This document shows, one piece after another, positions 13,001-23,275 of a stretch of 64,000 bases of DNA. Below the pieces are notes generated by a model. The model ran no database searches. It worked only from the letters and a program-made list of their open reading frames with translations, and was not told where the DNA came from. The position numbers and the translations under genes are program-made. Source of the DNA: Branchiostoma belcheri. Lineage: Eukaryota; Chordata; Leptocardii; Amphioxiformes; Branchiostomatidae. The stretch spans positions 2,748,661 through 2,812,660 of the forward strand of contig NW_017803876.1 of NCBI RefSeq assembly GCF_001625305.1, written 5' to 3'. Every line of letters begins with the position of its first letter. Position 1 is the stretch's first letter.

Positions 13001-14905
13001 TTCACAGAGTTTTGCCCCTTGAACAGTCACTTCCCATTTTTGAGAAGCAGATGCTCAACAGAACAGTTCATCGCACCAGGTCAATGTATACCAAGGAAGG
13101 TTTAGCAGTCCCAACATTGTTATGTTTACATTGCATAAACATGGGTAGGTCTTTCATGGCTACGTGTCACGAACCGTGCTTTATCTCAGGCCAAGTTGCT
13201 TGTACGTCCTTGCCTAGTCTACAAATTCCAGTCACAGGATCACTTTGTTATGCTATTCCTTCAACAGGGACAATGAACACAGTCTACTTCAGAAATTTCT
13301 CCAAACAGGCCCATGCTGACAGAAAAGCAACACAGACAGAACATGGCCCTTTGAAACAACAGAGTCAGGGGTTAACATAATAATTTGGACAGCCTTTACT
13401 ACAGGAATAGCAAGTTTGCAAACAGGGCCTGAATTCAAAGTACTTTCATTATGATGTTGACGACTATTGACAATGTTGATGGGAGCCTACACCAGAGCTG
13501 ACATCTAAATCTGGTTAATGCACCGTCGCTTTCTGGAGCATTACTAACACGCTTAAAATTGACTTATAATTATGGGTTCACCACACCACGAAGTGGTGGT
13601 GAACCCATATTGCTTTTTCTGATGTTTCTCCTCCTTCTTCTTCTTCTTCTTCTCCTCCTGCCATATCTTTAAATGGATTCAGCTTCTTCATTTTAGGGCC
13701 TAAGGTCCTGAAATTTGGTATGGAGGTACAGTGGGCAAATACCCCTAGGCGTTTTTAAATTTTTGTGATACAGGCTTTTAGAATGGTTTTATTTGAGTTT
13801 TTTGGCTGTGTTATAGCAAATGTATTACTGAGTTAGTGTGCAGTGTTACCACATTTGGGCATGAGTCATCACAATGGAATGCAGGCATCAACCAATAGGC
13901 ATGCAGCTTTCCTCTATTCTCCTTGCTGATTGGCTGTTAGAATTTAACAGGCTTAACTTAATTAATACCTGCACAGAGCCATTCCATACTGACAGTATGT
14001 CTGTATTCAAGTGTTTTGGTAGGTATTTTAAGCTTTCCTGCTCCAGCATTGGAATGCGGGGCATGAACGCTTCTTTTTTTCTTGAAAATCAACAGTTTGC
14101 ATTATGCAATTAAAAATCCTAACCAATAATGTAGGGAATAGCTATCCAACTGTTGTAGTCTTAGTTGTATGTTACTTCATACTATAGTTATATCAATGTA
14201 AAGCATTGTTTTCCCTTGTGTTTCTCATTCTTTCCCTGCCATGTCGTAAAATGTGGTGAAGCCATTGCTGTATTTGCTCCAAAGCAAATGTCGGCCTTTC
14301 TAGTTGCATTTTTGCTCCCTAACTCATATGCAGAATAAGATTTTGTATTGTAGCATAATTTGTACACGTTGAATGACTGTCCAACAAATCATCCTGACGT
14401 TTCAGGTGGAGAAATGAGCAGGTACATTCAATGATTCATATCAGGAACATTGCAGCCCCATTAACCAGTACAAATGATAATGTATAGCATAAATGATGGG
14501 TATATTCTACATGCTCTATATCATTCGTGGGCAGAGTAATGATACTTTGTCCCCTAACTGCCCTTACAGCATATGATGCTCACTTGTAGCATCATATGCT
14601 GTGTGTGATCACATGTGAATAAACATGGAGCAAAAACAAGTTGGATATGCAGGATGTTTACATTCATGCATGGAAGAGGCCATATTGTAATATGCATGAT
14701 CTATTTTTTTCCGGATACTGCACATGACTCACGTCCACAGGTGTATGCAAAATTGCCCTTTTCAGACCTGAGAAGTGCCCACAATATCATGACAACTTAC
14801 CTCAGCAGCTATCTGTACATGTTCTCCATTCAGTAGCACCACATCCACATACTTGTGGGAGGGGGGAAGGCTTCTCCTGGCCATGCCTACCTTGTCTTTG
14901 ATCAT
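955..14905 (-). CDS. FRMD6: FRMD6/willin-like FERM-domain protein (5' part, seven coding exons; gene runs off the left edge)
   Basis: Seven minus-strand coding exons: 14905-14801 (start ATG at 14905-14903), 12787-12697, 6525-6446, 4833-4754, 3241-3052, 1986-1831 and 1020-955. Every boundary has AG/GT splice dinucleotides and the phases agree throughout, giving 256 residues. Exons 1-3 encode the F1 lobe, with the motif LKEPHFFGLAVAKDGEF. Exons 4-6 encode the helical F2 lobe, with FRVQFYVEHGGLIRDR, HYYWQLR, ALQADMGNF, YFPQW and ITRHMPSMHKEH. Exon 7 begins F3 with RGIQVYQ. These match vertebrate FRMD6 in order and spacing more closely than other FERM proteins I can recall; FRMD1 is the alternative vertebrate paralogue. 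Family members are membrane-cortex scaffolds linked to Hippo signalling. A start at the first Met (context ACCATGA) leaves a short leader before F1, as expected; a second Met follows seven codons later. The C-terminal half is outside the window. Confidence 0.93.
3052..3241 (-). CDS. FRMD6: FRMD6-like coding exon 5 (FERM F2 core)
   Basis: This 190-nt exon is the most diagnostic single piece of the gene. It completes an Arg codon from the previous exon and encodes 63 further residues, including HYYWQLRQNVTQ, EEAFFVLAALALQADMGNF and KYFPQW. It ends on a complete codon before a GTACGT donor at 3051-3046. The F2 helix pattern and the final FPQW, followed in the next exon by VIAKRGEDYI, are typical of FRMD6-type FERM domains. 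Confidence 0.93.
8236..8606. mobile_element. Inverted-repeat element (MITE-like), 371 bp
   Basis: The left end ttattatcatatagcc (8236-8251) is the exact reverse complement of the right end ggctatatgataataa (8591-8606). Inside, 8290-8350 carries repeated short palindromes built from gctgttat and ataacagc. There is no coding capacity. It is directly followed by a second foldback whose right flank carries an imperfect further copy of the same terminal sequence, so the two may form one composite element. Confidence 0.75.
8609..8779. mobile_element. Near-perfect foldback (hairpin) element, 171 bp
   Basis: The left arm runs from about 8609 to 8692 and the right arm from about 8704 to 8779. They pair almost throughout: ttaatgcactgcc with ggcagtgcattaa at the ends, gtatatggtgtcataactgc with its reverse complement further in, and accacct with aggtggt near the loop. 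The loop is short and G+C-rich. There is no open frame of note. Imperfect pairing continues outward to about 8591 and 8795. Confidence 0.85.
8821..9263. mobile_element. Non-autonomous DNA transposon (MITE-like), 443 bp with 16-bp terminal inverted repeats
   Basis: The left terminus catgcctgtagccagg (8821-8836) and right terminus cctggctacgggcatg (9248-9263) are inverted repeats with one mismatch. The 5-bp word GGTAC directly flanks both sides (8816-8820 and 9264-9268), as expected for a target-site duplication. The next bases inward are G-rich on the left and C-rich on the right, extending the pairing. The interior holds a 31-bp tandem array and no transposase. Confidence 0.85.
9078..9212. 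repeat. 31-bp tandem repeat, about four copies
   Basis: Units begin at 9078, 9109, 9140 and 9171 with acctttacataaa and contain two internal copies of agtgg. The first three are nearly identical, the fourth has point changes, and a partial fifth starts at 9202. The array lies inside the 8821-9263 element. Confidence 0.9.
13573..13790. repeat. Hairpin-headed dispersed-repeat-like segment with (TTC)n tract
   Basis: The segment opens with the inverted repeat atgggttcaccac / gtggtgaacccat (13573-13609), followed by a ttc microsatellite (about 13628-13658) and an A+T-rich stretch containing ctgaaatttggta. This order of hairpin, pyrimidine tract and low-complexity tail resembles a dispersed non-coding element, but only one copy is in the window and I could not define its far end. 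Confidence 0.45.
14566..14602. repeat. Perfect short hairpin, 15-bp stem
   Basis: acagcatatgatgct (14566-14580) and agcatcatatgctgt (14588-14602) are exact reverse complements separated by seven bases. It lies in the FRMD6-like intron just 3' of the first coding exon. Nothing else marks it as an RNA gene. Confidence 0.6.
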
Positions 14906-14934
14906 GGTACACCAGGCTGCCCTTCCTTCACTTC

Positions 14935-17900
14935 CTGCACAGACAGGACACAAACACATAAACAATGGTCAGTATGGGGCCCGCTGGAACATCAGGTCAA
15001 CAAAAGGGCAGCCATTTGCTAATGATGCATCATTGCTCTTGACCACGGCATAGATGTGCATAAAAGAACAGTAGCTGAGATACAAAAGGATAATCGTAAG
15101 TTCGTAACTGTTCATACATATTCTTCTGGCTGCATTTCTAGTCACTACTACCTAGAATCCTTACCAAATACATGCAGTGGACTCATCTTCGATTAAAGAT
15201 AGAGCTGATCAAGATAGTCTAGTTGATGGCAGACAGTGATATGCAGAACTTAGCATCAGAAAAAGCAGCCAGAGCCTAGAGACAGAGGCTCTGTCAGTGA
15301 GTTAGGGACTCTCTTTTCTCTTCAGCCAACTAAAAATGTATGGAACCCTCTTACATTATGATATATGCCACTTCTCATCAAAGACATGTACATCTACAAA
15401 ATGTAGTACTGTTAGTACATTTGTACAAATAAAAGCTTTCTTGATTTAAAAATGTGGTATAAGCCATTGATTTATGGCATGTAGACAACTTAGAGGAGCA
15501 TTCTCTGTCCACACGGCGCCCTTTTCTATCTAGTACATGCATCACTGGTGGAATGGTTTATTTTGCCTTCACAAGGTCAACTGACAAGGTCGTGTGAGGA
15601 GAAGAAGGATAGCACTTCACCCTTTCAACCCACCCCGAATGGAAAAACAAGCTGTCTGATGACAGGCAACCAGCCCACAACAGGCTCTCTCACAATCACA
15701 TTCAGGTAATTACCTAATGGCTATGGATAGCTCTTACTTAAGTCTATAAAAACATTAAGTAGCACTCTAACTAAGACAGCCTCCTAAATTCCACCCAAGG
15801 CCAGCCACACTGAATTGTATTATTGGTTCTTGCCAAAACTGTTTTTTTTGTTCAAATGGAACATAAAATGGTGAAAATGGGCATTGAAAAAGAGTTTCCT
15901 AAATAAGGATACATGAATAACCTAGTCTGTGCATATTAACATTTGGCCTTGCCAAAATCAAGGCACTAGCTCGTCAAGAACATAATGGCAAGAGTGACCC
16001 GATAGCAGAAAAGGGGCTTGTACTTATTTTTCAAAGGGGCAAAGCATATCAGAGATCACATTTCCAACATTTACGCATTACTCGACATGAAAGGACGGCA
16101 TCTATTATTCATAAGATTGCATTAAGCACTGCTTCACCACTAGTAATACCCCGGGTACAGAGATGAGAGTTTTACTGACAGCAGTGATGATGTGCCCTGG
16201 GTAATAATATGGATCAGCGGCCCCTTGATTCAAGGCTGTCCAACTGTTCAGTGATGACTAATTTGGCTCCTTCACAAGCATGGCCTGGTGTCAGCTTTTA
16301 TGGCACAGTCTCTACAGACTACTGAATACAGACATGGGAGAACACATGAGGAGCTACTGGGCTTGGCACATGAGATGTGGCTTTAATCAAAACCACAGTC
16401 ACAGTCCCAAGGGGAGAAGGAAATAAACAGCACAGATTATGATAATAATAATTAGGGAAGGGAAACCTTAGCAAATTGAGGAGAGATTGACAACTGGTGG
16501 GCTGGAATGGTTTTTATCAAAACGTCTTCAAGATAAGCAACTTTGGTGGGTGATCTGGTAACAAATGTGAGCTTCTAACCTTAAATGGTAAAAAAAAAAA
16601 ACAACTTTCACTATTAATTACCTTCCTATGAAGATAACGATTTGATCTGATGAAAAAAGTCTCCAGCCTGACACCCATGGAGAGTGACCCAGATGGACAA
16701 AAAAAGAAAACATGTTCAACATGTATCGGCAGTCAGCTTCGGAAGGATGCAGATGGCATACACCAACCTGATCTAGCTCTCCTTGTCTCCAACATTTCCT
16801 CAGATTCGTTACTGCAGCAGAAGTTGGAAGGACGAGTAATATATAGTCTCTTCAGTCTCTTCCTCGAGCAGTGCTCTGGCCAGACAAAGGCAGCTCCACT
16901 ACTGCAAACCAACAGCTGCACCAGCCTTGGGCCAGACGTGAGACCTCATTGTCAACCCATCTACACAGGCATAAGGCCTGCATTAGGCCCAGGGTGAGGC
17001 CAGTAAATTGCACATGTATCATGCACAGTGTAGACTCAGATAACAGCGACATGGTCCAACTCCCTCCAATCATTACCTGCTCCTCTTACCTTGGACAAAA
17101 ACTGGAGTCATGAACCGTGGCCTGGAGACCTTACAACAAATGAGAGCATGACTGAAGCACATGCAGCAAGGGTGATATGCAACAAGGGTGATAATTGGCA
17201 TCCTGGAGAGCAACAGAATTACTGAGTTCTGTAATGTCCAGGAGTATCTATACAGATGTATCTCAATAATAGCAATCTTCAGAACAGGAAAGTATTTGGG
17301 CATAACCATGATGAAGTGAATTGTGCAGTTAACTTAAATGCGATTGTTATCTGAAGAAAATGCCCAGAAGTTCCTGGAGAGTTCTTCTGCAATTTGTTTA
17401 TAAGGAAATCCCATTTCTTTCAGAACAAACCGCCTGTGCCCCCGTGGCCCACATGTACAGGAAAGGCAAGACCTCTTTGCTCCAAGAGGTCAAAAACTGA
17501 AAGGGGAAACCCAGTACTCAAGGACGTATCAAGCTCCTGAATCATTCCAATTGCCGGGAGTGGCTTCAAACTGGAAAATGCAAACTTTCCCAACCACTTC
17601 CACATAAGTAACCCAAGGGTCGGAAATAACACTACAACAGCACCTGCAGCACATTACCCAGTCGAAACGGAAGCCAGCGCAGGGCAGCCTTGTGGCAAGT
17701 CACTGAACCTCTAACCCACCACTCCTGACAAACGCAGCCATCAGTGTTTACCTTCCTGTCTGTACCCTCTCCGACAGGGAAAGCTCTTTGCGCAAACACT
17801 CCAGGCCATGGATACATGGACTTCAGCCAGGCAAGCTCTTCTCAGAAAGGAGGAATCCCCAGCCGAAGAAAAACAGGGCTTACTTAGGACTTGTGGATGC

Positions 17901-20900
17901 CCCTCTTCCACCAGAGCATAATTAGAAGTGGGAAGTTGAACCCCTGCAGAAGATGTTTGTGTCCCAGCCTCCTCTGTTTGCTAGAAGGGGGATGTCAAAA
18001 CAAAGGCTGGGCAGCCTTAAAACTAGAGGCAAGGCCAATGGGACTGGACCAGATATTACAGGCCTCTCCGCTTACAGGTTCAAATATTTGTGCCCTGGCC
18101 CTTCAAAGAAACCAGCAGATAGCAAGCCAACATCATCGGGATTTCCGACAACTTGTCAATGAAGAAATGATGGTTGGCAGTAAGCCACGAGCGACTGTGC
18201 CTGCCATATAAAGTAAGGGACAGGGAATAATGTGATGGAAAATAGATACAGTGGAGAAGAGAGAGGTCGTCAGAACTAGTTTTCAGAGATTCCGCCATTC
18301 CAGAAAACTGAAAACAAACCAGCTGGGTTAGGACAAAATGGCTTGTTAATCTCCAAGAAGTAACTAGACACTTGGTATCAGCTTCCTGAAGATATGGAAG
18401 GAGTTTAGAGGAGTCCCCCTGAGCGAAGACTGGGAAGTGAGACATAACACCAACATGCCGCCAGGAAAACCACTCCCCTGCCAAGGGTGTCAGGTTGAAG
18501 GGAAAGGATATCTCTCTTAAGGACTCCACATTTGAAAATTAAATTACATGTGCCATGCTGTTAAATGGGCCCAACTTATGTTATAGTCTGGTGTATATTT
18601 CAAGAATTAAGGATATAGCAGGCAAATGGCATAAGCTAAAGAAGATACTTCAAGCGTACAATTCTAGAAATATAATCATTTCTCCATCCAGTTAGACATT
18701 CATAAGAAGCACAATCTTGATTTTAAAGATCTGCAGGACCTATTACTAGTATTAGCTGCATGCCCCATTGGAAGAAGCTCCCCAGAGAGCCAACAAAGAA
18801 TGATTGACTGGTCTTCTGTGAGTACATAAAGTGACTTTTCCACAACTCACCATGCCGCTATCCGGGGACTTGGCACAAAAAAGTACTGAAGTGGGATCTT
18901 TAAAAATGGTAGCTGATTATCTCAGGCTATTCTTACCTTGTACGGCAACAAAGGAAGAAGTGGCTGACATGACCTACATGTAAAACACACCACACAGAGC
19001 TGCTTGCTATTCAAAGAGCCACTCCACAGACCTCTGCCCGCAGACTGCAGCAACACAGGCCGTGCTGCACCAAATTATTTGGGGATTTGCTGGCTTTTCT
19101 GGGTCTTCAACATGACCCTGGGGTACAGATTCGTTTCAATTATGCTCTTATTCATGTCCTCCTTGAATTCACAAGTAGCCAAGTACTTATCACAGCTATA
19201 CCGAGTGGTTGACTACAAATAGATTTTGAATCTACAGCCCATAGCAGAATTATAAGAGATTTAAAAGAGGAAACTCTAGCAGTAATGAACAGAGCAATTC
19301 AATGGCTATTGTCAATAAGGTTACAATTGTTTCAGGTGTGACCAATTTTCACAAAGGCAAAGAAAACTATCACTCTAAAAATGGAAGAACAAAAGATCTG
19401 GCAACAATGACATACAACAAAGGGCATACCATTCTACAAGATGGGAAAAGGCCCAATGCTTAATACAATCAAATCAAGAAACAATACAACTGTTGGACAT
19501 AACTGTTCTAAGGAAATTACCTCAAAAGTTTCCTTCCTTCCTTGTATGCTTCATAAATGGTCAAAACCACATCCTGTGTTTCAAGAAAGAACCCGTCATA
19601 TCTGCTTCCAAGATATGGGGGAAGTTATGGCCTCCTCATCAGGGTTCTTTTTTAAACCCATGTACCGACGAAATGCCTACTACCATGTTACAGACTTGAG
19701 AGATATTTGCTAGAGCTTGTCCCATACTTCCTGCAGTACTGAAGCTAACACCTCAGCTGCCTACATGCCATCTGCCCAGGCCATATGTGAGGGACAGGTC
19801 CTGAGGGACCAGGTTAGCTGCATTCCTGTCATGCTTACTGAGCACAGCAATATTTTCCTGGGGCAGAACATGCAGAAAATGCTTCCTTCAAAAGTCATCA
19901 AATCCACTCGTACTGGCTTAGGGCGCTCTTCAAAGTCTGAATTGATTTTTACCAAGCTGAAGTGCTCTCTCTTGGCTAATAAGGATCTTCCAATGGAGCA
20001 ACTTGTTGAAAAAAATTCCTGCCAGGGCAAGAAATATTGGCCCACGTGTAACTTCTGACACCTTTCTTTTCTACTGCTATTCATCAGTGTGTTTTAAGAG
20101 CCCCTGTTACATGTAATTCTGCCATTATTCTCACATTTTAGGTGCTACCTGTCTTCCCCATTGAATGTTTTTTTATTTCCACATAACACTATAATCAGCA
20201 GCCCTACAGGCATAGTAGAATGCATCTCAGTATTGAGGAGGTTTCAACTAGACTCTAACTGATCCTGTCTGTCTGACAACAAGTTTGCAGAGACTGAGAG
20301 AGTAAAATTCTGCTGTATTATAATAACCTTATTCCCAAGAAATGCAATCTTACAAAAACTTTAAGGTTGCCAAAATATCTCCAAACACCAAGAGTAAAAT
20401 ACCTGTGTACTGTAGTGTGTAGTGTCTCAGCAAGGAGTGCTTGTTACCTGAAGCAACACTTGGATGCAAATGATCCCCTATGAGTGCCTGTGTCTTTTAT
20501 GAATTGCCACAGGTAAGAAGACAATAGGTATTGTGACAGACCACTCACTCTACTGAATAGGTCACATAGTTTAATTCACTCTCTTTTCTGCCTGATGCTT
20601 GTCTAATTGGCTGAATTGCAAGATAAACATGGGTGGATACACCCCAATTACCAAGGGTCTGTGAAGTGTACATCCTCTCTCCAATTCTACAAATAGAGAA
20701 GTAGTTATTTCAAGTCACTAGGGTTACTTGACAGATATGACACAGATTCTATGTTAGTGTTGCAGTTCTATTCCTGGGATGCTGGAGAGACACCAATCAT
20801 TCTATTACACCTATCTATGGAAATTTTTCAGATAAAGCTATTAATGAAGGAAGGCTTGAAACTGAAATTTGCAACCAAATCTGGCTCAGGTAATGAAGTA

Positions 20901-22550
20901 GCTGCTCCAGTTATCACTACAAAAATAAACAATTAGGTATTGGAACTGAGCAAATTGACTTTTCCTCCATGTTGACATTCCTTGTTTGTCACAGACAGTA
21001 ACAGAAACATTTTGTGAAGATGACCCATTGGCGGAGTGTACCTCGAAGGCACCTTTTTTCCTGCTGGCTCTTTTTTTCTCTGTGTGTGGTCAAATGGTTG
21101 TACCATGTGTTAGCAGCACTCTTCCCTCCATGTTGCCCAAAAATCTGTGGCCTAAAAAAACTAATTGGCACAGTTGGACTCCTTCAGGATTCGACTTCTG
21201 CCCATTTCTGTTTACTCTTCTTCACTCCATTACTGGCATTTTAGAACAGTCGTTGAGAACAGTACCTAATCTTACTTACATACTTTTTCAACTGCACTTC
21301 AAACAACTGAGTACAGTACATGCTACAACACAATGGCAGCTGACATCCAATCCCACCCTGTTGACAGCCTGGGGCTTGAAAAGGCCTGCGTAAATCAATA
21401 GGTAAACACACCTACGATATCACTTTACAATGCCGAGGCCTTTGGGCAATTTCAATCAGATACACATAATCCATGTTCTGGAAACTAATGGAACTTCTTG
21501 AAAGTAAAGATTCATAATCAAAGGTGACACTCTCCTCCCCTCAATAATCAAATATTTAAAAAAAAAATATGGGAGAAAATCGAATAGGGCCAGCAAAAAA
21601 GCAGGTGTCCTACCGCAGGTACAAGACTGGTCATTTTTAGAACCTATAATTTATTTTTGTTTCTGACTTTGGGAGCTTTTCAACCTAAAAACAACATTTG
21701 TATGGCCTTCCAAAAAGACATACCTTCGTCTGTATCAAAAATTAGCCTGGTTTGACGTTAGGCAACTGCACTTTCGGCTAACTCTGCTCCGGCGCACAAA
21801 GGAAAAATTATTCCACCGATTGTGCGACTGGGCGTGTGTCATAAACTAGTTATTCCACCCGGTGTCCACACCCACCCACTAATCGATTCCACATACTTTT
21901 GAACGTCCTTGTTTGGGCAACTGACAAGGTGGGAGGAAGTCTACTTGAGGAAGTTCCCCTGTGTACTGTACATAAACAAAAACCTGACGATGCAATATTA
22001 TATTCACCAGCTTTCAAATGCTTATGAACTTCAAGTCCAAAAGAACCAAGGCCACTTACGTGACCTTGACATAACTTGGCCTGCACTTCTTGACCCTAAT
22101 TTACAATTACAGGAGCTTCTCTCTCATTTCCACGTTAGATTATAACAAATTACACATAAACTGATTTGAAGGTACTCTGAGAAACGAACGGTGACGCCAA
22201 AAAGCATCCCAAATTTTCAAGAATAAGATGTACCACAGACTTCGTGTTGTCTCACCAGAAACATAAATCTGTGTGAAACTATTCATCACGAAGATTCCCC
22301 CGGGGGGGTCGGATCGCGCTAACGGCTAACCAGCTAACGGTGCGCGGTACCCAAAATACGAAAATCTACCGCGGACACCACGAGGCACAATTAACATTGG
22401 CGACAAAGAAAACCACAAACCTAAAAGAGAGGAACTGATCGTACCCATAACAATGACAATACCTTGTGGAAACGACGAGCAAAAGACGGACGGTAGACAC
22501 AGAGAAGCAACAAGAAGAAGCTCCGAAAACGCTAGGTATGTTTTGCTCAC
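14935..22550 (-). other. Long first intron of the FRMD6-like gene
   Basis: Between the first coding exon and the candidate 5' exon lies about 7.6 kb. I see no exon with family resemblance on either strand and no recognisable mobile element. Scattered open frames of up to about 150 codons occur, for example on the minus strand near 18080-18529. They have no recognisable domain and no splice-consistent partners. Confidence 0.55.
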
Positions 22551-22790
22551 CTTTTACAGGCTCTCGGTTCAGATCGACCACAAGAAAATGTCGTCCGTTC
22601 TTGTCTGTATATTTCTCAGCAACTGAGGAGCTATTTCCACATCCTGGGGATGCCTTTTGATCTTCAAATCTGCACGAGATCGATGATTCACCCAAATTGT
22701 GACACACACAGGCGGCCGCCTGGCTAACACTCACCGCTTCGGCCTTCCCGCAGTTTGTATTGTCAACGGTAGGGACAACTGATTACATAT
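22551..22790 (-). other. Candidate non-coding first exon(s) of the FRMD6-like gene
   Basis: On the minus strand a good donor, AAAAG|GTGAGC, falls at 22550/22551, and a second, AAGCG|GTGAGT, at 22734/22735. Either could end a first exon joining to the acceptor at 14934. The interval from about 22790 to 22551 is open in the frame that would join in phase to the first coding exon, but it contains no in-frame ATG and is preceded by a stop. I therefore read it as untranslated leader. The 5' end is not defined by sequence alone. Confidence 0.4.
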
Positions 22791-23141
22791 TCAGCAACTC
22801 ACATTCGGATGCGTAAAGTAATGATAATGCATATAAAATGGTGATACCTTTGTTCATCATAATGATAGAAATTGTCATTTGTAGAGGTAATACATATTTT
22901 GTATTGGTAAAGTTTAATAATTTGCCGTAACTGTTGATTTTTACTTTGATTTTGACGAAGTGTAATGATGCTCCGAATAAGAAACTTATTATTCGATGAC
23001 GATCACCCTACCCAAGCATGGCGGCCTCCTTGAACAGCTGATTCTACAATCACACAAGACTTTTTGTGCTCCCTTCCTTACTCACAGTCTAACTCGCCAA
23101 CCGTGGCAATGCTAGAACGTGAAACCTAGCCGTACTTTGCG
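22735..23141. promoter_or_regulatory. Shared 5' interval between FRMD6-like and THADA (putative bidirectional promoter)
   Basis: Only about 0.4 kb separates the furthest candidate FRMD6 donor from the THADA start codon, and the genes are transcribed away from each other. No TATA box is evident at a fixed distance from either gene. The middle is A+T-rich and the ends are more G+C-rich. Bidirectional activity is inferred from spacing only. Confidence 0.45.
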
Positions 23142-23275
23142 ATGGAAGGGATCCTGTCTCGTATAGAGCTTGCCCTGGCAAATCTGTCGTTGTCATGTGA
23201 CGATCTGGGCCCGACTGCCTCCCCTGGCGCTTCTTCTTTGATCCAGACCCTCGAAATCTTTCGCCAGTTTCACAG
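23142..23275 (+). CDS. THADA: THADA exon 1 (start exon)
   Basis: Encodes MEGILSRIELALANLSLS and the following residues up to QFH plus two bases of an Arg codon, before a GTATGT donor. Upstream in the same frame a TAG lies five codons before the ATG, so translation cannot start further 5' within this exon. The ATG has G at -3 and at +4. The N terminus is the least conserved part of the family, so this exon is placed by phase and splice signals rather than by similarity. Confidence 0.8.

Noticed and set aside
18080..18529. Minus-strand open frame of about 149 codons in the FRMD6-like first intron
   Set aside because: No recognisable family, no acceptor/donor pair consistent with the neighbouring exons, and length within chance expectation.
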